From: Xenopus tropicalis
Lineage: Eukaryota; Chordata; Amphibia; Anura; Pipidae
DNA length: 64,000 nucleotides
Direction: 5' to 3'
Assembly (NCBI RefSeq): GCF_000004195.4
Contig: NC_030680.2
Coordinates: 153,796,025-153,860,024, forward strand
A program made the translations under genes and the position numbers. The notes beneath the pieces were generated by a model. The model had not been told where the DNA came from. It worked only from the letters and a program-made list of their open reading frames with translations, and did no database searches. How positions within the stretch are numbered: the stretch's first letter is position 1; the number at the start of each line of letters is the position of its first letter. Positions 45,859 through 55,262 of this stretch are shown piece by piece.

Positions 45859-46705
45859 CAATGGAACCCCGACTGTGAGGCTGATCCCCAACATCACTGC
45901 CCAACCTCACTAATGGGGCTGAATGGGAGCAACTCCCAGCAACACTGTTCCACCATCTAGTGGGAACCTTCCCAGAAGGGCAGGGGCAGTTATAGCAGCA
46001 AGGGGAGGGGCAACCCAACTGACCCCTGTGGGATGGAACCCCGACTGTGAGCCTGACCCCCAACATCACTGCCCAACCTCACTAATGCCCTTGTGGCTGA
46101 ATGGGAGCAACTCCCAGCAACACTGTTCCACCATCTAGTGGGAACCTTCCCAGAAGGGCAGGGGCAGTTATAGCAGCAAGGGGAGGGGCAACCCAACTGA
46201 CCCCTGTGGGATGGAACCCCGACTGTGAGCCTGACCCCCAACATCACTGCCCAACCTCACTAATGCCCTTGTGGCTGAATGGGAGCAACTCCCAGCAACA
46301 CTGTTCCACCATCTAGTGGGAACCTTCCCAGAAGGGCAGGGGCAGTTATAGCAGCAAGGGGAGGGGCAACCCAACTGCCCCCTGTGGGATGGAACCCCGA
46401 CTGTGAGCCTGATCCCCAACATCACTGCCCAACCTCACTAATGCCCTTGTGGCTGAATGGGAGCAACTCCCAGCAACACTGTTCCACCATCTAGTGGGAA
46501 CCTTCCCAGAAGGGCAGGGGCAGTTATAGCAGCAAGGGGAGGGGCAACCCAACTGACCCCTGTGGGATGGAACCCCGACTGTGAGCCTGACCCCCAACAT
46601 CACTGCCCAACCTCACTTAGTGCTGGGAGTTGCTCCCATTCAGCCACATAGTGAAAAACATCCCACAACAGTAGGGGCAGTTATAGCAGCAAAGGGAGGG
46701 GCAAC
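45859..46705. repeat. 178-bp tandem repeat, about 4.5 copies
   Basis: The long unit includes GGGAGCAACTCCCAGCAACA, CCATCTAGTGGGAACCTTCC and GGCAGTTATAGCAGCAAGGG. Copies start 178 bp apart with very few differences; the last is truncated and altered. It lies in the e8-e9 intron. Confidence 0.95.
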
Positions 46706-46805
46706 TTCATATTCAGATTTACTAACATTTATTCCCTTTCTGCCCCCCCCTCATGGGCAGCAAATGAAATGTTCCGCACCCCCCATGGGCCCGACCCCCC
46801 AATAC

Positions 46806-46940
46806 CTGGTTGTTCTGCTGATAGAAGGTCAGTCGGAAGGAGACGCCCAACATGGATTCTTTGTGGACCCCACTTTTCAAGGCCGCAGGGAAAAGCTTCT
46901 CCCCAAGGACAATGTGATACTTTATGATTGTGCTGTTGTC
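46806..46940 (-). CDS. stab1: stab1 exon e8: FAS1-4, H2 region
   Basis: 45 codons, phase 0/0, acceptor cgtcccag, donor gtattg. It encodes DNSTIIKYHIVLGEKLF, with the FAS1 H2 signature K-Y-H, followed by the strands ESMLGVSFRLTFYQQNNQ. DNST is a possible N-glycosylation site. YH in H2 is the residue pair linked to integrin binding in TGFBI-type FAS1 domains; whether it does so here is unknown. Confidence 0.88.
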
Positions 46941-47339
46941 CTGGGACGTGGGAAACACACAAGTTCAGTATTTTATGGGTCAGAACCAGAGGCCCCTCCA
47001 GCCCCCACTGCTGCCCCACGTACAAGGGAACCCCCCGAGCGAAGCCCCCGACACTCTATAACGCAGGATAGTGACCCAATAGGGCGGATACCTACCTGCG
47101 GGGCAACTCTTCCCTGGGCTGGGGGAGAACTTATACTGCCCCCCCCAATCATTGTCAGGTCCAATAGATGGGAAAGCTTCCCATTGGTACAGGCAGGATC
47201 AGGTGACTATCCCAAAAGTATAAAAGACCAACTTGTAGTTTTAACATTTCTTTTGGATCAAGTTTCTCCATAAAAAAGAAATGAATGTCTGTATTTACTT
47301 TCTACTTAGCAGCAAACTGCGCCCCTTGATTTCTGCTGC
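46941..47339. other. Intronic unique sequence
   Basis: Between the e8 acceptor and the 34-bp array. No exon or element recognised. Confidence 0.45.
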
Positions 47340-47776
47340 CCCATTAACCCCCTAATCTCTTGCTGTATTGTACCCCATTAACCCCCTAATCTCTTGCTGT
47401 ATTGTACCCCATTAACCCCCTAATCTCTTGCTGTATTGTACCCCATTAACCCCCTAATCTCTTGCTGTATTGTACCCCATTAACCCCCTAATCTCTTGCT
47501 GTATTGTACCCCCATTAACCCCCTAATCTCTTGCTGTATTGTACCCCATTAACCCCCTAATCTCTTGCTGTATTGTACCCCATTAACCCCCTAATCTCTT
47601 GCTGTATTGTACCCCATTAACCCCCTAATCTCTTGCTGTATTGTACCCCATTAACCCCCTAATCTCTTGCTGTATTGTACCCCATTAACCCCCTAATCTC
47701 TTGCTGTATTGTACCCCATTAACCCCCTAATCTCTTGCTGTATTGTACCCCATTAACCCCCTAATCTCTTGCTGTA
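47340..47776. repeat. 34-bp minisatellite, about 13 copies
   Basis: The unit is CCCATTAACCCCCTAATCTC followed by TTGCTGTATTGTAC. Nearly all copies are identical, with one extra C near 47511. It lies in the e7-e8 intron. Confidence 0.97.
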
Positions 47777-47836
47777 GCTTCCCCCTCCCAGAATCTCCCC
47801 TCAGTCTGCCGTCAGAATCAGCCCCGGGGCCGTTAC

Positions 47837-47947
47837 CAGTCTCTCAATGCCGGAATCATTGCAGAACTTCTCCACTGCCCAATTCCCCGGAACAAAGATG
47901 GTGAACTTTCCCCCCGATGATTCAATTTCCTGAACCAGCCCCGATTT
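47837..47947 (-). CDS. stab1: stab1 exon e7: FAS1-4, H1 region
   Basis: 37 codons, phase 0/0, acceptor ctcatgcag, donor gtaacg. It encodes KSGLVQEIESSGGKFTIFVP and then GNWAVEKF; FTIFVPGNWAVEKF is the H1 box of a FAS1 domain. NDSG is a possible N-glycosylation site. The 34-bp array in the next intron ends about 60 bp beyond the donor. Confidence 0.88.
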
Positions 47948-47984
47948 CTGCATGAGAAACAACAGCAAGATATACTATATACAC

Positions 47985-48970
47985 ATTATAAGGGATAATG
48001 TACCCCCTACTGTAAATGATAAGGATATTAGCAGTCACTGAGGGGTTCTGTGCCCCCCATATAAAGGCACAAGGCTGCAGGCTGAGTTATACAGGGAACT
48101 CTGAGTATCACTCATGTATTATAAGGGGTAATGTACCCCCTACTGTAAATGATAAGGATATTAGCAGTCACTGAGGGGTTCTGTGCCCCCCATATAAAGG
48201 CACAAGGCTGCAGGCTGAGTTATACAGGGAACTCTGAGTATCACTCATGTATTATAAGGGATAATGTACCCCCTACTGTAAATGATAAGGATATTAGCAG
48301 TCACTGAGGGGTTCTGTGCCCCCCATATAAAGGCACAAGGCTGCAGGCTGAGTTATACAGGGAACTCTGAGTATCACTCATGTATTATAAGGGATAATGT
48401 ACCCCCTACTGTAAATGATAAGGATATTAGCAGTCACTGAGGGGTTCTGTGCCCCCCATATAAAGGCACAAGGCTGCAGGCTGAGTTATACAGGGAACTC
48501 TGAGTATCACTCATGTATTATAAGGGATACTGTACCCCCTACTGTAAATGATAAGGATATTAGCAGTCACTGAGGGGTTCTGTGCCCCCCATATAAAGGC
48601 ACAAGGCTGCAGGCTGAGTTATACAGGGAACTCTGAGTATCACTCATGTATTATAAGGGATAATGTACCCCCTACTGTAACTGATAAGGATATTAGCAGT
48701 CACTGAGGGGTTCTGTGCCCCCCATATAAAGGCACAAGGCTGCAGGCTGAGTTATACAGGGAACTCTGAGTATCACTCATGTATTATAAGGGATACTGTA
48801 CCCCCTACTGTAAATGATAAGGATATTAGCAGTCACTGAGGGGTTCTGTGCCCCCCATATAAAGGCACAAGGCTGCAGGCTGAGTTATACAGGGAACTCT
48901 GAGTATCACTCATGTATTATAAGGGATAATGTACCCCCTACTCTAAATGATAAGGATATTAGCAGCCACT
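47985..48970. repeat. 133-bp tandem repeat, about 7.5 copies
   Basis: The unit includes GTACCCCCTACTGTAAATGA, AAGGATATTAGCAGTCACTG and AAGGCACAAGGCTGCAGGCT. Copies of the TACCCCCTACT word start at 48001, 48134, 48267 and so on, exactly 133 bp apart. Copies are almost identical, so expansion is recent. It lies in the e6-e7 intron. Confidence 0.97.
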
Positions 48971-49027
48971 GAATTATACAGGACAGAAACTTTAAGGGCA
49001 TTGATATGATTGATAAAAATCAAATAC

Positions 49028-49129
49028 CTGTAATGCTTCTGCAAACTTTGCAAATGCTGGAATATGTTTCAACACCTGTGCCAATTTAGGCAGAGCAGGG
49101 GGGATATTGCCTACAGGGGGCAGTAGCAC
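49028..49129 (-). CDS. stab1: stab1 exon e6: FAS1-3/FAS1-4 junction
   Basis: 34 codons, phase 0/0, acceptor ttaattttag, donor gtattt. It starts VLLPPVGNIPPALPKL, completing the preceding FAS1 domain ('IDK' + 'VLLPP'), and continues AQVLKHIPAFAKFAEALQ, the first helix of FAS1-4. An internal AG would give a 48-base exon starting at 49075, also in phase, but it would lose the conserved VLLPP linker, so the longer form is preferred. The acceptor tract runs straight into the LINE-derived array: TATATATTTATAT of the first repeat unit supplies its pyrimidines. Confidence 0.85.
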
Positions 49130-49130
49130 C

Positions 49131-52100
49131 TAAAATTAAATATAAATATATAAGGGGGGGCAGTAATGAAATAGAGAAAGTACAGGGAAGAGCGACTAAG
49201 CTGATAAAGGGAATGGGCTCAGTTATGGGGAAAGGCTGGCCCAGTTGGGATTGGTTACACTGGGGGGGGGGGGCAGTTAAGGGGGGGTCACTATATATAA
49301 ATATATAAGGGGGGGCAGTAATGAAATAGAGAAAGTACAGGGAAGAGCGACTAAGCTGAATAAAGGGAATGGGCTCAGTTATGGGGAAAGGCTGGCCCAG
49401 TTGGGATTGGTTACACTGGGGGGGGGGGGGGCAGTTAAGGGGGGGGGCACTATATATAAATATATAAGGGGGGGCAGTAATGAAATAGAGAAAGTACAGG
49501 GAAGAGCGACTAAGCTGATAAAGGGAATGGGCTCAGTTATGGGGAAAGGCTGGCCCAGTTGGGGATTGGTTACACTGGGGAAGGGGCAGTTAAGGGGGGT
49601 CACTATATATAAATATATAAGGGGGGGCAGTAATGAAATAGAGAAAGTACAGGGAAGAGCGACTAAGCTGATAAAGGGAATGGGCTCAGTTATGGGGAAA
49701 GGGCTGGCCCAGTTGGGATTGGTTAAACTGGGGAAGGGGCAGTTAAGGGGGGGGTCACTATATATAAATATATAAGGGGGGGCAGTAATGAAATAGAGAA
49801 AGTACAGGGAAGAGCGACTAAGCTGATAAAGGGAATGGGCTCAGTTATGGGGAAAGGCTGGCCCAGTTGGGATTGGTACACTGGGGGGGGGGCAGTTAAG
49901 GGGGGGTCACTATATATAAATATATAAGGGGGGGCAGTAATGAAATAGAGAAAGTACAGGGAAGAGCGACTAAGCTGATAAAGGGAATGGCTCAGTTATG
50001 GGGAAAGGCTGGCCCAGTTGGGATTGGTTAAACTGGGGAAGGGGCAGTTAAGGGGGGGGTCACTATATATAAATATATAAGGGGGGGCAGTAATGAAATA
50101 GAGAAAGTACAGGGAAGAGCGACTAAGCTGATAAAGGGAATGGGCTCAGTTATGGGGAAAGGCTGGCCCAGTTGGGATTGGTTACACTGGGGGGGGGGCA
50201 GTTAAGGGGGGGTCACTATATATAAATATATAAGGGGGGGCAGTAATGAAATAGAGAAAGTACAGGGAAGAGCGACTAAGCTGATAAAGGGAATGGGCTC
50301 AGTTATGGGGAAAGGCTGGCCCAGTTGGGATTGGTTACACTGGGGGGGGGGCAGTAAGGGGGGGGTCACTATATATAAATATATAAGGGGGGGCAGTAAT
50401 GAAATAGAGAAAGTACAGGGAAGAGCGACTAAGCTGATAAAGGGAATGGGCTCAGTTATGGGGGAAAGGCTGGCCCAGTTGGATTGGTTACACTGGGGGG
50501 GGGGCAGTTAAGGGGGGGGGGGTCACTATATATAATATATAAGGGGGGGGGCACTATATATAAATATATAAGGGGGGGCAGTAATGAAATAGAGAAAGTA
50601 CAGGGAAGAGCGACTAAGCTGATAAAGGGAATGGGCTCAGTTATGGGGAAAGGCTGGCCCAGTTGGGATTGGTTACACTGGGGGGGGGGGGCAGTTAAGG
50701 GGGGGGTCACTATATATAAATATATAAGGGGGGGGGCAGTAATGAAATAGAGAAAAGTACAGGGAAGAGCGACTAAGCTGATAAAGGGAATGGGCTCAGT
50801 TATGGGAAAGGCTGGCCCAGTTGGGATTGGTTACACTGGGGGGGGGGGGGGCAGTTAAGGGGGGGTCACTATATATAAATATATAAGGGGGGGGCAGTAA
50901 TGAAATAGAGAAAGTACAGGGAAGAGCGACTAAGCTGATAAAGGGAATGGGCTCAGTTATGGGGAAAGGCTGGCCCAGTTGGGATTGGTTACACTGGGGG
51001 GGGGGGGCAGTTAAGGGGGGGGTCACTATATATAAATATATAAGGGGGGGCAGTAATGAAATAGAGAAAGTACAGGGAAGAGCGACTAAGCTGATAAAGG
51101 GAATGGGCTCAGTTATGGGGAAAGGCTGGCCCAGTTGGGATTGGTTTACACTGGGGGGGGGGGGGGGGCAGTTAAGGGGGGGTCACTATATATAAATATA
51201 TAAGGGGGGGGCACTATATATAAATATATAAGGGGGGCAGTAATGAAATAGAGAAAGTACAGGGAAGAGCGACTAAGCTGATAAAGGGAATGGGCTCAGT
51301 TATGGGAAAGGCTGGCCCAGTTGGGATTGGTTACACTGGGGGGGGGGGGGGCAGTTAAGGGGGGGTCACTATATATAAATATATAAGGGGGGGCAGTAAT
51401 GAAATAGAGAAAGTACAGGGAAGAGCGACTAAGCTGATAAAGGGAATGGCTCAGTTATGGGGAAAGGCTGGCCCAGTTGGGATTGGTTACACTGGGGGGG
51501 GCAGTTAAGGGGGGGGTCACTATATATAAATATATAAGGGGGGCAGTAATGAAATAGAGAAAGTACAGGGAAGAGCGACTAAGCTGATAAAGGAATGGGC
51601 TCAGTTATGGGGAAAGGCTGGCCCAGTTGGGATTGGTTACACTGGGGGGGGGCGGGGGGGGGGGGCAGTTAAGGGGGGTCACTATATATAAATATATAAG
51701 GGGGGGCAGTAATGAAATAGAGAAAGTACAGGGAAGAGCGACTAAGCTGATAAAGGGAATGGGCTCAGTTATGGGGAAAGGCTGGCCCAGTTGGGATTGG
51801 TTACACTGGGGGGGGGGGGGCAGTTAAGGGGGGGGTCACTATATATAAATATATAAGGGGGGCACTATATATAAATATATAAGGGGGGGCAGTAATGAAA
51901 TAGAGAAAGTACAGGGAAGAGCGACTAAGCTGATAAAGGGAATGGCTCAGTTATGGGGAAAGGCTGGCCCAGTTGGGGATTGGTTACACTGGGGGGGGGG
52001 GGGGCAGTTAAGGGGGGTCACTATATATAAATATATAAGGGGGGGGGCAGTAATGAAATAGAGAAAGTACAGGAAGAGCGACTAAGCTGATAAAGGGAAT

Positions 52101-53990
52101 GGGCTCAGTTATGGGGAAAGGCTGGCCCAGTTGGGATTGGTTACACTGGGGGGGGCAGTTAAGGGGGGGTCACTATATATAAATATATAAGGGGGGGCAG
52201 TAATGAAATAGAGAAAGTACAGGGAAGAGCGACTAAGCTGATAAAGGGAATGGGCTCAGTTATGGGGAAAGGCTGGCCCAGTTGGGATTGGTTACACTGG
52301 GGGGGGGGGGGGGGGGGCAGTTAAGGGGGGTCACTATATATAAACATATAAGGGGGGGCAGTAATGAAATAGAGAAAGTACAGGGAAGAGCGACTAAGCT
52401 GATAAAGGGAATGGGCTCAGTTATGGGGAAAGGCTGGCCCAGTTGGGATTGGTTACACTGGGGGGGGGGGGGCAGTTAAGGGGGGGTCACTATATATAAA
52501 TATATAAGGGGGGGCAGTAATGAATAGAGAAAGTACAGGGAAGAGCGACTAAGCTGATAAAGGAATGGGCTCAGTTATGGGGATAGGCTGGCCCAGTTGG
52601 GATTGGTTACACTGGGGGGGGGGGGGGGGCAGTTAAGGGGGGTCACTCTATATAAATATATAAGGGGGGGGGGGCAGTAATGAAATAGAGAAAGTACAGG
52701 GAAGAGCGACTAAGCTGATAAAGGGGAATGGGCTCAGTTATGGGGAAAGGCTGGCCCAGTTGGGATTGGTTACACTGGGGGGGGGGGGCAGTTAAGGGGG
52801 GGGGGGGGGTCACTATATATAAATATATAAGGGGGGGGGGCACTATATATAAATATATAAGGGGGGGCAGTAATGAAATAGAGAAAGTACAGGGAAGAGC
52901 GACTAAGCTGATAAAGGGAATGGGCTCAGTTATGGGGAAAGGCTGGCCCAGTTGGGATTGGTTACACTGGGGGGGGGGGGGGCAGTTAAGGGGGGGGGTC
53001 ACTATATATAAATATATAAGGGGGGGCAGTAATGAAATAGAGAAAGTACAGGGAAGAGCGACTAAGCTGATAAAGGGAATGGGCTCAGTTATGGGGAACG
53101 GCTGGCCCAGTTGGGATTGGTTACACTGGGGGGGGGGGCAGTTAAGGGGGGGGTCACTATATATAAATATATAAGGGGGGGCAGTAATGAAATAGAGAAA
53201 GTACAGGGAAGAGCGACTAAGCTGATAAAGGGAATGGGCTCAGTTATGGGGAAAGGCTGGCCCAGTTGGGATTGGTTACACTGGGGGGGCAGTTAAGGGG
53301 GGGGGTCACTATATATAAATATATAAGGGGGGGGCAGTAATGAAATAGAGAAAGTACAGGGAAGAGCGACTAAGCTGATAAAGGGAATGGGCTCAGTTAT
53401 GGGGAAAGGCTGGCCCAGTTGGGATTGGTTACACTGGGGGGGGGGGGGGCAGTTAAGGGGGGGGGTCACTATATATAAATATATAAGGGGGGGCACTATA
53501 TATAAATATATAAGGGGGGGCAGTAATGAAATAGAGAAAGTACAGGGAAGAGCGACTAAGCTGATAAAGGGAATGGGCTCAGTTATGGGGAAAGGCTGGC
53601 CCAGTTGGGATTGGTTACACTGGGGGGGGGGGGCAGTTAAGGGGGGGTCACTATATATAAATATATAAGGGGGGGCAGTAATGAAATAGAGAAAGTACAG
53701 GGAAGAGCGACTAAGCTGATAAAGGGAATGGGCTCAGTTATGGGGAAAGGCTGGCCCAGTTGGGATTGGTTACACTGGGGGGGGGGGGGGCAGTTAAGGG
53801 GGGGTCACTATATATAAATATATAATGGGGGGCAGTAATGAAATAGAGAAAGTACAGGGAAGAGCGACTAAGCTGATAAAGGGAATGGGCTCAGTTATGG
53901 GGAAAGGCTGGCCCAGTTGGGATTGGTTACACTGGGGAAGGGGCAGTTAAGGGGGGGGGTCACTATATATAAGGGGGGGCAGTTAATGTA
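49131..53990 (+). repeat. LINE-derived tandem array of about 155-bp units, about 31 copies (G-rich orientation)
   Basis: The same unit as 39346-42437 but in the opposite orientation: GGGGGGGCAGTAATGAAATA, GAGAAAGTACAGGGAAGAGC, GACTAAGCTGATAAAGGGAA and GGTCACTATATATAAATATA. G-runs vary from 5 to about 18, some copies carry an extra CACTATATATAAATATATAA block, and single-base indels are frequent. It fills the whole e5-e6 intron from the acceptor tract of e6 to within a few bases of the e5 donor. Confidence 0.96.
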
Positions 53991-53995
53991 CTTAC

Positions 53996-54073
53996 CTTAT
54001 CAATAATAAATATGAAGCCGTTGGTGGCGGGGATGTCATGGGAAATGGCGCTTGTGTTGCCAATCATGATGCT
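53996..54073 (-). CDS. stab1: stab1 exon e5: FAS1-3, last strands
   Basis: 26 codons, phase 0/0, acceptor attccag, donor gtaagt. It encodes SIMIGNTSAISHDIPATNG and then FIFIIDK, the closing strand of a FAS1 domain (family pattern A-x-N-G-x-x-H-x-I-D-x-V-L). GNTS is a possible N-glycosylation site. The donor lies only a few bases from the edge of the 4.9 kb LINE-derived array that fills the next intron. Confidence 0.88.
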
Positions 54074-54427
54074 CTGGAATATTAATGTTTACATAATGGA
54101 GACCCCGGAAGGTTAGTTATCAAAACTATGGTGCCTCCCCCTGAGAATCATGGGTAAAGTGACTCCACCTACTCTCCAGGGGATTCCTGTTCCTCCTGGG
54201 CCTTATCAGAGACCATGCAATCATACTTTCCCCCATGGAATTATGGGTTGTGTTTCCTCTTCCATCTCTCTAAGCTACAGCACAACTGGGCAATGGGTCA
54301 CTTGGGTCCATTTCAGGGCCCAGGGGGCCGGGTGCTTGGTTGTGGGCCGAATGCCGAATGCCAATTCGCTGAAGGTTGGGAAGAGTCTATGTGCAGACAA
54401 ACAGGGTGCACTATATTGAATACTTAC
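54074..54427. other. Intron e4-e5, no repeat
   Basis: A 354-bp intron of unique sequence, with donor gtaagt at 54427 and acceptor attccag at 54074. No element seen. Confidence 0.6.
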
Positions 54428-54539
54428 CCCATTAATACACAAGATTTCCCACTTGGTTCTGGGTTCCAATGAGGCAGTTTCCTGGCCAATGCGCTCACAC
54501 AATTGGGTGGAATTAAACTGTCCGCGAATGAAGTGCCCC
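54428..54539 (-). CDS. stab1: stab1 exon e4: FAS1-3, H2 region
   Basis: One base plus 37 codons, acceptor cggtgcag, donor gtaagt. It encodes GHFIRGQF, which with e3 forms the H2-like segment 'LPFLVRGHFIRGQF', then an acidic loop and the strand KWEILCING. FNST is a possible N-glycosylation site. The flanking introns (54074-54427 and 54540-55018) are among the few longer ones without an array. Confidence 0.88.
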
Positions 54540-55018
54540 CTGCACCGAGACAACATGACATGAGAGCAGTCTGTTCCTGCCCAACACCTGGGGACACTAA
54601 TCGATGCACACCAGCGGCACCAAGGAACTGGATCCACATTGGGATATAAACCTACAGGATATTCGCTGTCTGTTTCTCGATATTGTCGCCCAGTTAGTGA
54701 CATCACTAATTTGTTCCCTATAGAACTCTCCACATCTAGCTCTGACTCCCATGGGTGCCCCCCAGCCAGGGGATCCCTCTATCCATTCCTGACGGTAACA
54801 GGGCTGCCATCAGAAAGCCACTTCTCCCACTAGGGCCCCATACAAAGGAAACATTTAGGGCCCTTTGTTACAAATTGAAGAGAGATAAAGGGAAACTAAC
54901 ATGAGGGTCCAGAAGAAGTTGGAGCAGAAGGGAGCTTTTCCCATCCCAACCAGTTTAGAAACAAGTCAGAACTTTCTGTAGATTGGGTTATTTCAGAGTG
55001 AGGAAACAGAATTCTCAC
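54540..55018. other. Intron e3-e4, no repeat
   Basis: A 479-bp intron of unique sequence without a tandem array. No further exon recognised. Confidence 0.6.
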
Positions 55019-55146
55019 CTCACTAGGAAAGGCAACATATAAGGATTGGCCCAAAAGGTCTTCTGCTTGTCAGTAAGTGCTTCTATCGCTGCGTTGGACG
55101 GCACCATGGCAGTAACACCTTCTTTTGGGATCACAGTCCTGGAATT
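55019..55146 (-). CDS. stab1: stab1 exon e3: FAS1-3, H1 region
   Basis: 42 codons plus 2 bases. The acceptor is tatttag, before AATTCCAGG, giving NSRTVIPKEGVTAMVPSNAAIEAL in two overlapping pieces: NSRTVIPKEGVTA and MVPSNAAIEAL. The latter is the conserved H1 box of FAS1 domains (T-V-F-A-P-x-N-x-A-F in the family). A second AG eight bases further in (border 55138) would force a different phase that exon e2 cannot supply, so 55146 was chosen. Donor gtgaga. The final AG joins the first G of e4 to give Arg. Confidence 0.88.
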
Positions 55147-55262
55147 CTAAATATCAAAGGGTAAATTTACTAAAGAAAGTCAACGTAACTGGTCTGTTGG
55201 GTCTGGGTGTCCGGATCTTTCTTATGTGAAGGAATCAGATAGTAAATCTGTCTACATTCTGG

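Noticed and set aside
49028..49075. Shorter version of exon e6 starting at an internal AG
   Set aside because: It is in phase but lacks the VLLPP segment that closes FAS1-3 in the family; the longer form has a good acceptor and restores it.
49131..53990. Peptides such as NEIEKVQGRATKLIKG as a real tandem protein on the plus strand
   Set aside because: They are relics of LINE ORF2; frames are broken by G-run length changes in almost every unit.
55019..55138. Shorter version of exon e3 using the AG of TTCCAG
   Set aside because: Its phase does not fit the end of exon e2; the AG eight bases earlier gives a clean phase 0 join.
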